Origin: an uncultured Bacteroidales bacterium
GTDB taxonomy: Bacteria; Bacteroidota; Bacteroidia; Bacteroidales; WCHB1-69
Direction: 5' to 3'
Assembly: GCA_946407715.1 (NCBI GenBank)
Contig: CAMJPH010000085.1
Location: forward strand, 1-8,818
DNA length: 8,818 nt
Shown: one piece after another, positions 1 through 6,179 of the stretch
Position numbering within the stretch: the stretch's first letter is position 1
Layout of the letters: each line of letters opens with the position of its first letter
The notes under the pieces: model-generated
Seen by the model: only the letters and a program-made list of their open reading frames with translations
The model's database searches: none
Told to the model about the DNA's origin: nothing
Program-made: the position numbers and the translations under genes

Positions 1-93
1 TCGGCGCGGAGCTTGGCGCATGGAGCCGTCCGCGTCCCGCAGACGGGGTGCGGGGACGCGGCGGACGGGGCGATATGTCGAGCTCGGGGTCAT
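1..93 (-). CDS. Orphan RHS cassette M2, N-terminal leader only (runs off left edge)
   Basis: The minus strand opens with ATG at 93 and stays open to the window edge for 31 codons. The translation begins MTPSSTYRPVRRVPAPRLRD and ends DADGSMRQAPRR. It matches the leader of the P3 cassette (5033 onward), including the RQAPRR branch that distinguishes P3 from M1, P2 and P4. A promoter box sits 27 nt upstream, as in cassette M1. By analogy the gene should continue left into the heptamer repeats, the RHS core end and a toxin domain, but none of that is visible here. It begins only 42 bases past the stop codon of M1, so the two minus-strand cassettes are tightly packed in tandem. Confidence 0.6.
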   Translation of the reverse strand, partial: MTPSSTYRPVRRVPAPRLRDADGSMRQAPRR

Positions 94-104
94 TGTTTGT
101 TTTT

Positions 105-131
105 TTGCGGGGCGAAGATACGAAAAAAGGA
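105..131 (-). promoter_or_regulatory. Promoter of cassette M2
   Basis: Read on the minus strand this is TTTTTTCGTATCTTCGCCCC. TATCTTCG (120 to 113) fits the Bacteroidota -7 consensus TAnnTTTG with one change. Its first base is 27 nt from the ATG at 93. The same T-rich run plus TATCTTCGCC stands before cassettes P2, P3 and P4. No clear -33 box is visible. Confidence 0.6.
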
Positions 132-134
132 AGA

Positions 135-1790
135 CTACTTCATGAAGGTTGGTAACACTTTTAACGTCAATATGACTGGCTCGCTCTCACTTATCCGGAA
201 ATCGGTTATGAGATAGTCGTCGTAACCGTACTTCTGTTTGAACCTCGGAAAACGTTTATATCTTCTCGGGACTCGAAAACGCAATCTGTGAACAACCTCT
301 TCTATTTGGGACTTGTAATACGCAAATTGTGTTGAATCGGCTATTTCACAACCATCATAATAAAAATACTCTTTGTCTGGATAACGGTCAGTTTGATATT
401 TGAACACCCAAAGATATGTCAGGTCTTTAATGTCAACCACATTCATTCGACGTATGTTGTCGAATTTGATAGAAAGGCGAACAGTTGCGATGGACACAGT
501 GTCAACGTATGGACTATAAATGCAAAGTTTGTCCAGAGATTTTGGAGAATAGTGAATGTTTTGAGGTTTCAGGTTGGGCACGTTCTGCTGCTCGGTGATG
601 CAAGGATGTTCACAGCAAAGGTGAAAGCTGTCGCCAGAAAAAGTGAATTTCGCCTCATAATAATCGTTGTCTATAATATTGGAGTGACTGGGAATCACCA
701 TTCCATTCCAAGAGCGGATGTCAAAAAGTGTATCTGCGCATATCGTTGCGTTTGTTTCCTTGAAAAACTTAGAGATATCGTTTGAATAATGAATAAAAAA
801 AGGGATATCGTTCAAAATGCAAACGCAGGGAACCAATGGCAAGATGGTCTCCATCTGGCTCAATTGGACTACTATCATCGTGTCATGCATCCATACACGA
901 CTATAAAACGGGATGCCCTTACGAACACACAAGCATTCGTTGATGGAGGAGCAAACTTTTCCCAACACGGTTTTCATCGTTGGAGACGGTTCAACAACCA
1001 CATAACGATGTTTGCATGTCTCTGATTGTGAAACCATGATTTTAGGTGATAGGAGTACAACCGTAAACAACAACATGAAAATCAATCTGCTTTTTCTTAA
1101 ACTAGTATGTTCTTTGTTTGTATTGTCCGCCAGAAAATTGAACATTTCTTCCATCTTTTCCAGTTTGTCGTCAGAATGTGTTTTGGAGAAAACAATCTTT
1201 CCATCTCCTTCAGAATCACAGAGCCCTTTCATAAGGTCAGCATCCACATTAAGACCTTCACCATCGATTCTTTCTTTAAATCTTTTTTTACCAAAGCCTC
1301 TAACTACAAATAGTTTATCAGGGGTGCCTTCGCTCTCATCAACATGCCTGATGTGTCCAGATTTATTCACCTCCCACTCATCCTCCCCGTTCGGGTCAAT
1401 CACTTTTATCGGATTATTCCCACAATAAACATAGCCCGATTGGTAAGGATATTTGTCACACATCGGGTCCACGCTCAGCCACACACTCAAATCGCTGCTG
1501 TAATACCGTGATCCAAAGTAACTTAAGCCGGTTTCAGAGTCCTTTTCTTTGGCGGGGAAGGTGTAAGACGAGTTAGCAGTTAGCAGTGAGTAGTGAGCAG
1601 TTGCGGGGCAGGCGACGGTGCAGCACGGGGGTTCTCCCGCGCAGGCCGTAGGTCTGCAGGGCTCGGTAGCGATGGAGGTGCACGAACACACGCGCACGCC
1701 GTAGGTGTGCGGGCGCATGGAGCCGTCTGCGTCCCGCAGACGGGGTGCGGGGACGTGGGGGACGGGGCGATATGTTCGGTCGTGGTTCAT
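135..1790 (-). CDS. Orphan RHS tip with truncated toxin fused in frame to its immunity-like protein (cassette M1)
   Basis: 551 aa from ATG 1790. I chose this start because MNHDRTYRPV is the start shared with P2 and P3 and a promoter box lies 27 nt upstream; the open frame continues to 2072 but through repeat DNA. Residues 1-75 are the repeat-derived leader. Residues 76-136 are the RHS core end (YTFPAKEKD, GSRYYSSDLS, DPM, IDPNGE). Residues 137 to about 227 resemble the start of Bacteroidetes RHS toxins that I recall leading into a JAB-like domain (MFNFLADNTNKE); no HxHP-type metal motif follows. At about residue 228 the frame runs into a hydrophobic stretch, MLLFTVVLLSPKIMVSQS, from Met239. 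This looks like the signal peptide of a separate exported protein that fills the rest (tail rich in Tyr, Arg and Lys). The likely origin is a deletion that removed the toxin active domain and the immunity start codon. An immunity role for the tail is inferred from position only. Confidence 0.7.
   Translation of the reverse strand: MNHDRTYRPVPHVPAPRLRDADGSMRPHTYGVRVCSCTSIATEPCRPTACAGEPPCCTVACPATAHYSLLTANSSYTFPAKEKDSETGLSYFGSRYYSSDLSVWLSVDPMCDKYPYQSGYVYCGNNPIKVIDPNGEDEWEVNKSGHIRHVDESEGTPDKLFVVRGFGKKRFKERIDGEGLNVDADLMKGLCDSEGDGKIVFSKTHSDDKLEKMEEMFNFLADNTNKEHTSLRKSRLIFMLLFTVVLLSPKIMVSQSETCKHRYVVVEPSPTMKTVLGKVCSSINECLCVRKGIPFYSRVWMHDTMIVVQLSQMETILPLVPCVCILNDIPFFIHYSNDISKFFKETNATICADTLFDIRSWNGMVIPSHSNIIDNDYYEAKFTFSGDSFHLCCEHPCITEQQNVPNLKPQNIHYSPKSLDKLCIYSPYVDTVSIATVRLSIKFDNIRRMNVVDIKDLTYLWVFKYQTDRYPDKEYFYYDGCEIADSTQFAYYKSQIEEVVHRLRFRVPRRYKRFPRFKQKYGYDDYLITDFRISESEPVILTLKVLPTFMK
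1383..1565 (-). repeat. RHS core-end repeat, M1 copy
   Basis: This is the shared core DNA of the array, from the YTF codons to the DPNGE codons (61 codons). Related copies lie at 3587-3769, 5357-5539, 7066-7248 and 8589-8771. M1 is the most diverged: CDKYPYQSGYVYCGNNP replaces the SDKYPSLSPYxYCADNP pattern of the plus-strand copies. The segment is a natural site of homologous exchange between cassettes. Confidence 0.8.
1568..1602 (-). repeat. Five-unit heptanucleotide repeat, cassette M1
   Basis: Read on the minus strand the units are AACTGCT, CACTACT, CACTGCT, AACTGCT and AACTCGT. The block lies between leader and RHS core. Because the unit is 7 nt, gain or loss of one unit would shift the frame between leader and core. 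Confidence 0.7.
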
Positions 1791-1809
1791 ACGCGATTGT
1801 TCGACGGTG

Positions 1810-1817
1810 CAAAAGTA
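1810..1817 (-). promoter_or_regulatory. Promoter -7 box of cassette M1
   Basis: TACTTTTG on the minus strand is an exact match to TAnnTTTG. Its first base is 27 nt before the ATG at 1790. A T-rich, AT-biased patch (1811-1836) flanks it within otherwise GC-rich repeat DNA. The upstream sequence differs from the other cassettes, so this promoter is not a simple copy. Confidence 0.6.
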
Positions 1818-1839
1818 GTATTTTTTCCGTAGCAATCCG

Positions 1840-2052
1840 GAGCGAGATGGAGCCGTCTGCGTCCTCGCAGACACACTGGTGTTCGTCGGTGGTTCCGCTC
1901 GACGCTGCGCGTTGCCGACACAGCGTTCACTGGCGAGAAGGAGGTTCCGCTCGACGTTGCGCGTCTCGCCGGAATGACGTGCGCCGTCAGTGAGTGCAGC
2001 CGCGGCAGCGGAATCCCCGCCGATGACCGATGTGTAATGCATGGTGTTGACA
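1840..2052. repeat. GC-rich intergenic repeat region upstream of M1, with a 52-nt-spaced direct repeat
   Basis: No gene is supported here. GGTTCCGCTCGACGCTGCGC begins at 1891 and recurs with one T for C change at 1943. Positions 1848-1872 (GGAGCCGTCTGCGTCC then TCGCAGAC) resemble the hairpin found inside the cassette leaders at 1719-1741. The composition is that of dispersed intergenic repeats rather than protein-coding sequence. Confidence 0.5.
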
Positions 2053-2082
2053 CTACGGGAACGCCTGCACAAGTCCGATGTC

Positions 2083-2174
2083 AGAAGCCGGCCCCGCCAG
2101 GGGCTAAAGCCCGGTAGGACAGCGCAACCCCGCGGCCAGCATGTCCCGCAGGGATAGAAGCTCGGTAGGAAACG
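2083..2174 (-). repeat. Free-standing inverted copy of the P3 leader module
   Basis: The reverse complement of this 92-nt stretch matches 5194-5285 inside the P3 leader at 88 of 92 positions by direct comparison. All four differences are A/G transitions. Looser similarity continues on both sides. It contains short palindromes (CCCCTGGCGGGG, TGTCCC-TGC-GGGACA type) and two copies of CCTACCGRGCTT spaced 51 nt apart. Here it lies outside any gene, while in P3 it is translated. Confidence 0.75.
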
Positions 2175-2217
2175 AATGCGGCGCGGGTTTCATGAGGCCC
2201 CTTCAGGGGCGGGACAC

Positions 2218-2259
2218 ATCTCTGCGGATCGTGCGAATCACACGGGTTTCCGCGGAGAT
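2218..2259. repeat. Long intergenic hairpin
   Basis: The arm ATCTCTGCGGA (2218-2228) pairs with TCCGCGGAGAT (2249-2259) over 11 bp, with one T-G wobble, around a 20-nt loop that has a small GTG/CAC inner stem. No T-tract follows in either direction, so a simple intrinsic terminator is unlikely. It lies between the two divergent arms of the array. Its function is unknown. Confidence 0.45.
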
Positions 2260-2337
2260 GATGACATGTTGAATTCTATTTCATCCCTGTCCCATCCTGT
2301 GACAGACGTTTAGGCCATCTTCGCCAAAACATCAGTT

Positions 2338-2433
2338 ATGGCAAAGTCAAGCACCCGCAGGGTAACCATCCACATCAACGGCAAGGAGGTGGAGGCCTCC
2401 GTCAAGCAGATACGTTCCGGGATGAATGTATAG
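2338..2433 (+). pseudogene. Fragment resembling a phage tail tape-measure N-terminus
   Basis: A 31-codon frame starts MAKSSTRRVTIHINGKEVEA and ends QIRSGMNV at TAG 2431. The INGKEVExSxKxIR pattern is, from memory, typical of the first residues of tape-measure proteins in Bacteroidetes prophages, where it continues for many hundreds of residues. Here it stops almost at once, so it would be a remnant. CATCTTCG (2316-2323), 22 nt before the ATG, resembles a degenerate -7 box. The assignment rests on recalled family appearance, not on a search. The alternative is a chance small ORF. Confidence 0.35.
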
Positions 2434-2457
2434 TGTGCGACAAATAAGAAAAAATGT

Positions 2458-2465
2458 TATTTTTG
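2458..2465 (+). promoter_or_regulatory. Possible promoter -7 box for the P1 unit
   Basis: TATTTTTG matches TAnnTTTG exactly and lies 55 nt before the ATG at 2520 in a locally AT-rich stretch. The spacing and surroundings differ from the other cassettes and no firm -33 box is seen. Confidence 0.35.
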
Positions 2466-2519
2466 CAGTTGGATATTCCTGATGGAATTATACTTTTAGT
2501 CGAAACTTTATACTAAAGA

Positions 2520-2849
2520 ATGACCGATGACATTTTTGAACAAATTTCACAAGGAGGCGGTGATGAGGAAACTGCGGAAAATCGCAGAATCCATGAAGTC
2601 GCCGATGAACTCCGCCGACGCTGCCAATTATATGAGGCGCAATCTCGAGGCGGCAAAGAAAATGTAATTGCGTTTGAAACAGAACAACGAGTTACTGAGC
2701 AGTATGCCAAAGATAACGGTCTTCGGTTGCCACTTGCTAACATTCCCAGCTTAGGTGTTAACTGCAGTATAGGCTCTGTAAATGACAACAACTGCTACGG
2801 AAACGGTTATTACAACAGAAACATCTCTTCTAAACAACTTAAAAGATGA
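2520..2849 (+). CDS. Chimeric remnant ORF upstream of a solitary immunity-like gene
   Basis: 109 aa. Residues 1 to about 79 (MTDDIFEQIS..., polar and charged, ending YAKDNGLRLPLANIPSLG) resemble, from memory, the region just before the polyvalent protein kinase domain carried on Bacteroidetes mobile elements. The kinase domain itself is absent. From about residue 80 the character changes abruptly to a Cys/Asn/Tyr/Gly-rich tail (NDNNCYGNGYYNRN), which could be the surviving end of a lost toxin. The stop overlaps the next start (ATGA, 2846-2849), as expected for translational coupling of a toxin and its immunity gene. There is no RHS core and no leader. It is most simply a recombination scar; it could instead be a real small protein. 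Confidence 0.4.
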   Translation: MTDDIFEQISQGGGDEETAENRRIHEVADELRRRCQLYEAQSRGGKENVIAFETEQRVTEQYAKDNGLRLPLANIPSLGVNCSIGSVNDNNCYGNGYYNRNISSKQLKR

Positions 2850-3292
2850 AAAAAGCATTACTATTTGTTTTCCTCGCATCCTTTTTGATTGTGGGTTTCA
2901 GTCAGGTCGACCCTGTTCTTAAATATGTCACCGATTGTGACACGACCTTTATATACGACAAGGATATCCGGACATCAAAGAAAAATTTTCAATCACTTAA
3001 TATCTTCTTACAGGGACAGATACTAAAAAAACTGTCTGAGAATAATTGTCATTTTGGGCAATTGTTCTATTTCAAAGATAATGATTGGATTTTACTAAAG
3101 CCTCAACCTATCAGGTCGGAGACACTGCCTGAGGGGTATTATTATTTGGTTTTTGAGAACGGAACTTTTATCGATGATGAAGGTCGCATAAGGCTGGGGT
3201 ACTATTCCAGAAAAAAAACAAAGCGAATGCAAGCCGCAGAACGAAGATATCGTCGAAAAGTGGACAGAATATTCGGTGCTCCTCCGTTTTAG
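2846..3292 (+). CDS. Putative secreted immunity protein without a partner toxin (P1)
   Basis: 148 aa. The N-terminus MKKALLFVFLASFLIVGFSQ is a clear signal peptide with likely cleavage near FSQ, so the mature protein should be periplasmic. The body (about 21-110) is mixed polar and aromatic (FYFKDNDWILL, GYYYLVFENG) and the last 30 residues are strongly basic (KKTKRMQAAERRYRRK). I recognise no family. It overlaps the ORF before it by 4 bases and ends 69 bases before P2. Its position at the head of the array, export signal and size match the second genes of the other cassettes, so immunity is inferred. Its matching toxin domain is not present in the window. Confidence 0.6.
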   Translation: MKKALLFVFLASFLIVGFSQVDPVLKYVTDCDTTFIYDKDIRTSKKNFQSLNIFLQGQILKKLSENNCHFGQLFYFKDNDWILLKPQPIRSETLPEGYYYLVFENGTFIDDEGRIRLGYYSRKKTKRMQAAERRYRRKVDRIFGAPPF

Positions 3293-3330
3293 CCCCCTCC
3301 CCAATGAAATGTCTTCAAATAATACAGAAT

Positions 3331-3361
3331 TTTCGTATCTTCGCCCCGTCAAAAACCACCG
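3331..3361 (+). promoter_or_regulatory. Promoter and short 5' leader of cassette P2
   Basis: TATCTTCG (3336-3343) lies after a T-rich run, and its first base is 26 nt before the ATG at 3362. The block TTTCGTATCTTCGCC, then CCGTCAAAAACCACCG and ATG, is almost identical before P2, P3 and P4. A start site shortly after the box would leave only about 15 nt of untranslated leader. No Shine-Dalgarno sequence is present, as is common in Bacteroidota. Confidence 0.65.
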
Positions 3362-4399
3362 ATGAACCACGACCGAACATATCGCCCCATCCCCTACGCC
3401 CCCGCACCCCGTCTGCGGGACGCGGACAACCCCATACGCCCGCACACCTACGGCGTGCGTGTATGTTCGTGCACCTCCATCGCTACCGAGCCCTGCAGAC
3501 CTACGGCCTGCGCGGGAGAGTACCCGTGCTGCACCTTCACCCACCCCGCAACTGCTCACTACTCACTGCTAACTGCTAACTCGTCTTACACGTTCTCCGC
3601 CAAAGAAAAGGACCCCGAAACCGGCCTAAGCTACTTTGGTTCACGGTATTACAGCTCCGACCTGAGCATCTGGCTGAGCGTGGACCCGATGAGTGACAAA
3701 TATCCGTCGCTGAGTCCGTATGTGCATTGCGCGAATAACCCGGTGAAGGTGGTGGATCCGAATGGGGAGGAGATTGACGACAATCTTGATAAATGGAAGT
3801 ACAACAAAACAACAAGGAAATTAGATTGGATAAGCAATGAGGGTGGGAAATATCATCAAATCGTAGTGGAAACAGAAAATACACCTTCTGGGGAGAAAGT
3901 GAACAGAACTGTTGAGTTTGATGGCGCCATCGGGATGATGTTCAAATTTTCTGTGTTTACCCCAACCGTCGATGGTATTATCAGCGGTGTATTGGACATG
4001 GTTGGAGGTGGTTCTACCGTAATGGCTGGAGCGGCAATTGGAGTGGGAGGAGGTGCTGTGACGGGAGGAGCCACTGTGCCTGTTGGAGCCGCGATTTTGG
4101 GCGCAGGGGCATATCAGATGTGTTCAGGTTTGATTACAGTCATGGATGCATTATTCGGAAGTGAAGCGGACATGTACGAGCAACAGGATTTTGTACGGGA
4201 TGTTTGTAAGTCAACTGGAAACAGTTTGTTCGATGCGTTGTCGTTGTCAAAAAATTCAACCACAAAAGATGTTGTAAAAACTTTGAGGAAAAATGTATGT
4301 TCTTTTTTGATCTCTACCTATTGGTCCTATAAAATCCGCAATGCTGTAACTCACCCTGAGAAAAGGGAAGATTTTCCACAAAACATGAAAATTCATTAG
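3362..4399 (+). CDS. Orphan RHS tip with Gly/Ala-rich, possibly membrane-inserting toxin domain (P2)
   Basis: 345 aa. Residues 1-75 are the type-A leader (MNHDRTYRPIPYAPAPRLRD..., PHTYGVRVCSC). Residues 76-136 are the RHS core end, finishing VDPNGE. Residues 137-345 form the variable domain. Its centre, about 203-265, is a long glycine/alanine-rich hydrophobic stretch (GGGSTVMAGAAIGVGGG, VGAAILGAGA) that could form a helical hairpin in a membrane, followed by a polar, basic C-terminus. I recognise no enzyme motif. A pore-forming or membrane-active role is inferred from this stretch and from the membrane protein encoded 3 nt downstream. The hydrophobic part might instead be only a translocation region before a toxin at 266-345. 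There are no YD repeats, signal peptide or trafficking domain. Confidence 0.7.
   Translation: MNHDRTYRPIPYAPAPRLRDADNPIRPHTYGVRVCSCTSIATEPCRPTACAGEYPCCTFTHPATAHYSLLTANSSYTFSAKEKDPETGLSYFGSRYYSSDLSIWLSVDPMSDKYPSLSPYVHCANNPVKVVDPNGEEIDDNLDKWKYNKTTRKLDWISNEGGKYHQIVVETENTPSGEKVNRTVEFDGAIGMMFKFSVFTPTVDGIISGVLDMVGGGSTVMAGAAIGVGGGAVTGGATVPVGAAILGAGAYQMCSGLITVMDALFGSEADMYEQQDFVRDVCKSTGNSLFDALSLSKNSTTKDVVKTLRKNVCSFLISTYWSYKIRNAVTHPEKREDFPQNMKIH
3550..3584 (+). repeat. Five-unit heptanucleotide repeat, cassette P2
   Basis: The units AACTGCT, CACTACT, CACTGCT, AACTGCT and AACTCGT are identical to the M1 block. They are translated as part of AHYSLLTANS, just before the RHS core. Confidence 0.7.
3587..3769 (+). 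repeat. RHS core-end repeat, P2 copy
   Basis: 61 codons, YTF to DPNGE. Nearly the same DNA stands at 5357-5539 (for example GAGCGTGGACCCGATGAGTG and TATCCGTCGCTG). Similarity ends soon after the GGGGAGGA that encodes the GE/D residues, where the toxin-specific sequence starts. Confidence 0.8.
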
Positions 4400-4402
4400 C
4401 TT

Positions 4403-4978
4403 ATGTATGCCACACGAAAAACGAAGATTCCCTTTTGGTTGTTCTTTATAGTATATCTTGTGTACTATCTGGTTACATGGGGTGTCCTTTCCGATATCTT
4501 TTCCTTTTTAATATGTTGGATTAAAGGAAACAGCTGGAGTTGGAGTCAGTACTACTCAAACAAATCTTTGTTCGAATGGGTGATTCCGTCATTGGTTCTT
4601 TCCCCCTATGTGTATTATTTCCAGTGCCACCATATGGTAAGCAAAATAGAAATAGACGAAAACCAGAAAATCATAAAAATCAATTACCGGATTTTTTTCT
4701 TTTGGAACAGAGAAAAGGTTTATCCACTATATGATAGCCGTTTTTGGATCCTTTTTAATAACACTAAGGAAAATATATTTGCAGAGTTTGTAAATATGCT
4801 GTTTATTCCTCATTGCAACACGACCATAGGTTTTGGTTTGCTGTTTGACAATGATGAAAATAAATCCAGGACACACATAATATTAAGAGATCGGTGCGGT
4901 TGGAAAAAGGAGCAACTGTTGGAATTATACCATGTGTTGGAAAAATACAGCCACCAAAGCGATATAGCGAATCCCTAA
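4403..4978 (+). CDS. Putative membrane immunity protein (P2)
   Basis: 191 aa, starting 3 bases after the P2 toxin stop. Hydrophobic segments at about 10-38 (FWLFFIVYLVYYLVTWGVL...) and 57-74 (IPSLVLSPYVYYF) predict two inner-membrane helices. They are followed by a soluble part of about 115 residues with strand-like stretches (KIEIDENQKIIKI, YPLYDSRFWILF). I recognise no family. Immunity proteins for pore-forming toxins are often integral membrane proteins, which fits the hydrophobic character of the P2 toxin domain, but the pairing rests on gene order. Codon use is AT-rich like the toxin end and unlike the GC-rich leader. The next cassette begins 54 bases downstream with its own promoter. 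Confidence 0.65.
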   Translation: MYATRKTKIPFWLFFIVYLVYYLVTWGVLSDIFSFLICWIKGNSWSWSQYYSNKSLFEWVIPSLVLSPYVYYFQCHHMVSKIEIDENQKIIKINYRIFFFWNREKVYPLYDSRFWILFNNTKENIFAEFVNMLFIPHCNTTIGFGLLFDNDENKSRTHIILRDRCGWKKEQLLELYHVLEKYSHQSDIANP

Positions 4979-4999
4979 ATTTGCACAGCAAATTAAACA

Positions 5000-5032
5000 A
5001 AAATCGTATCTTCGCCCCGTCAAAAACCACCG
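5000..5032 (+). promoter_or_regulatory. Promoter and short 5' leader of cassette P3
   Basis: TATCTTCG (5007-5014) has its first base 26 nt before the ATG at 5033 and is followed by the same CCCCGTCAAAAACCACCG as in P2. TTTG at 4980-4983 might serve as a -33 element but lies slightly farther away than usual. Confidence 0.65.
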
Positions 5033-6169
5033 ATGAACCACGACCGAACATATCGCCCTGTCCCCTACGCCCCCGCACCCCGTCTGCGGGACGCGGACGG
5101 CTCCATGCGCCAAGCTCCGCGCCGATCCGCGGGACACGCGGCGACACACCCCGTCCAGCCCCTGAAGGGGCTCCCGGGAACCCGCGCCACCGACGTTTCC
5201 TACCGGGCTTCTGTCCCTGCGGGACATGCTGGCCGCGGGGTTGCGCTGTCCTACCGAGCTTTGGCCCCTGGCGGGGCCGGCTTCTACCGGATCTGTACAG
5301 GCACTTCCGAATCCCGACTAACTGCTAACTACTCACTGCTAACTGCTAACTCAACTTACACGTTCTCCGCCAAAGAAAAGGACTCCGAAACCGGCCTAAG
5401 CTACTTTGGATCACGCTATTACAGCAGCGATTTGAGTGTGTGGCTGAGCGTGGACCCGATGAGTGACAAATATCCGTCGCTGTCGCCGTACACGTATTGC
5501 GCGGACAACCCGGTGAAGTTGGTGGATCCGAATGGGGAGGATGTGTGGATCGTTGGTGAAGATGGGCAACGTTATCAGTACAAAAATGACGGTTTGCTTT
5601 ATTGCAGCAACGGTGAAGTATATCAAGGTTCGGATGCCTTTGCACGTTCTGCCCAATCCTCCTTGAAGGAATTACAAGGTCAATCCACTACGGCCAATAA
5701 ATTTTTAGGCGAATTTGTCGAAAACACATCTAATGACATTGTGATAAAGCCAAAACAAAAAGGAGGTGAGGTGTGCTATGAACCTGGAGGAAGTACGACT
5801 ATCAAATACGAGAACGGTGAGACTAGTACAACAACAAACGGAACAATCTATTGGAATCCCCAAGGGGAATCTGTCCCTACTGTGGATGGGATGCTGCAAA
5901 ATGGCACCATTGATTTGATTCATGAATTCGTTCATGCCTTGGACAAGGTTGAAAATGCCAAATTAAACACCAAGAGATATGAGAAAATTGAGTATAATGA
6001 ATGGACTGCCACATATTACGAAAACATTGTTCGAGGTGAAATGAATATGCCTTTACGTGACCACTATTACAAAAAAGAAGTTGCTCCGGGCATATACGAA
6101 GGTTTTGGTGAAAATATACTTCGAGACGGCAAGCCCTGGAAGCCAAGGAAAGCATCGTCCATTTTTTAG
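5033..6169 (+). CDS. Orphan RHS tip with HExxH metallopeptidase toxin domain, M91-like (P3)
   Basis: 378 aa. The leader (1-108) starts like P2 (MNHDRTYRPV) but switches after DADGSM to a second module, RQAPRRSAGH..., carrying an in-frame 17-residue repeat (VSYRASVPAG, LSYRALAPGG) from palindromic repeat DNA. Residues 109-169 are the RHS core end (DPNGE). Residues 170-378 form the toxin. IDLIHEFVHALDKV has the zinc-binding HExxH motif (His297, Glu298, His301). EYNEWTATYYENIVRGEM (320-337) supplies candidate third ligands (Glu320 or Glu323) and the ENxxR pattern that, with the GTIYWNPQG strand before it and MPLRDHY after it, is reminiscent of effector peptidase family M91 (NleD-like). The zinc motif is seen; the family is recalled; the target protein is unknown. 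A lipoprotein gene follows after 10 bases. Confidence 0.75.
   Translation: MNHDRTYRPVPYAPAPRLRDADGSMRQAPRRSAGHAATHPVQPLKGLPGTRATDVSYRASVPAGHAGRGVALSYRALAPGGAGFYRICTGTSESRLTANYSLLTANSTYTFSAKEKDSETGLSYFGSRYYSSDLSVWLSVDPMSDKYPSLSPYTYCADNPVKLVDPNGEDVWIVGEDGQRYQYKNDGLLYCSNGEVYQGSDAFARSAQSSLKELQGQSTTANKFLGEFVENTSNDIVIKPKQKGGEVCYEPGGSTTIKYENGETSTTTNGTIYWNPQGESVPTVDGMLQNGTIDLIHEFVHALDKVENAKLNTKRYEKIEYNEWTATYYENIVRGEMNMPLRDHYYKKEVAPGIYEGFGENILRDGKPWKPRKASSIF
5194..5285 (+). repeat. Palindromic repeat module inside the P3 leader
   Basis: This is the partner of the inverted copy at 2083-2174 (88 of 92 identical). CCTACCGGGCTT (5199-5210) and CCTACCGAGCTT (5250-5261) lie 51 nt apart, which is 17 codons, so duplication keeps the reading frame. 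Palindromes include TGTCCC-TGC-GGGACA and CCCCTGGCGGGG. Confidence 0.75.
5320..5354 (+). repeat. Five-unit heptanucleotide repeat, cassette P3
   Basis: The units are AACTGCT, AACTACT, CACTGCT, AACTGCT and AACTCAA, with a partial unit (GACT) just before. The block is translated within LTANYSLLTANS. Confidence 0.7.
5357..5539 (+). repeat. RHS core-end repeat, P3 copy
   Basis: 61 codons, YTF to DPNGE. It is nearly the same as the P2 copy at the DNA level, with synonymous and a few conservative changes (YTYCADNPVKLVDPNGE). Confidence 0.8.
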
Positions 6170-6179
6170 CACAAGGGAT

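Noticed and set aside
393..1428. Plus-strand ORFs of 78-138 codons opposite M1
   Set aside because: They are antisense to a longer frame with recognisable RHS core and signal-peptide features, and show no family features or promoter of their own.
1568..1602. Heptamer blocks as a CRISPR array
   Set aside because: Units are 7 nt with no spacers, and no cas genes are present.
1791..2072. Upstream extension of the M1 reading frame to an ATG at 2072
   Set aside because: It runs through GC-rich repeat DNA and across the AT-rich promoter patch with the -7 box at 1810-1817. The start at 1790 matches the other cassettes.
2218..2259. Hairpin as an intrinsic terminator
   Set aside because: No T-tract follows the stem on either strand and no complete gene ends just before it.
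3095..3559. Antisense ORFs over the leaders (also 1593-1832 and 6709-7005)
   Set aside because: They are similar to each other only because the leaders are repeats. GC-rich DNA stays open in several frames, and these run backwards through the cassette promoters or flanking genes.
6057..6179. Longer start for the P3 immunity candidate
   Set aside because: The extra 41 residues lie inside the toxin gene and would bury the lipoprotein signal that begins at 6180.
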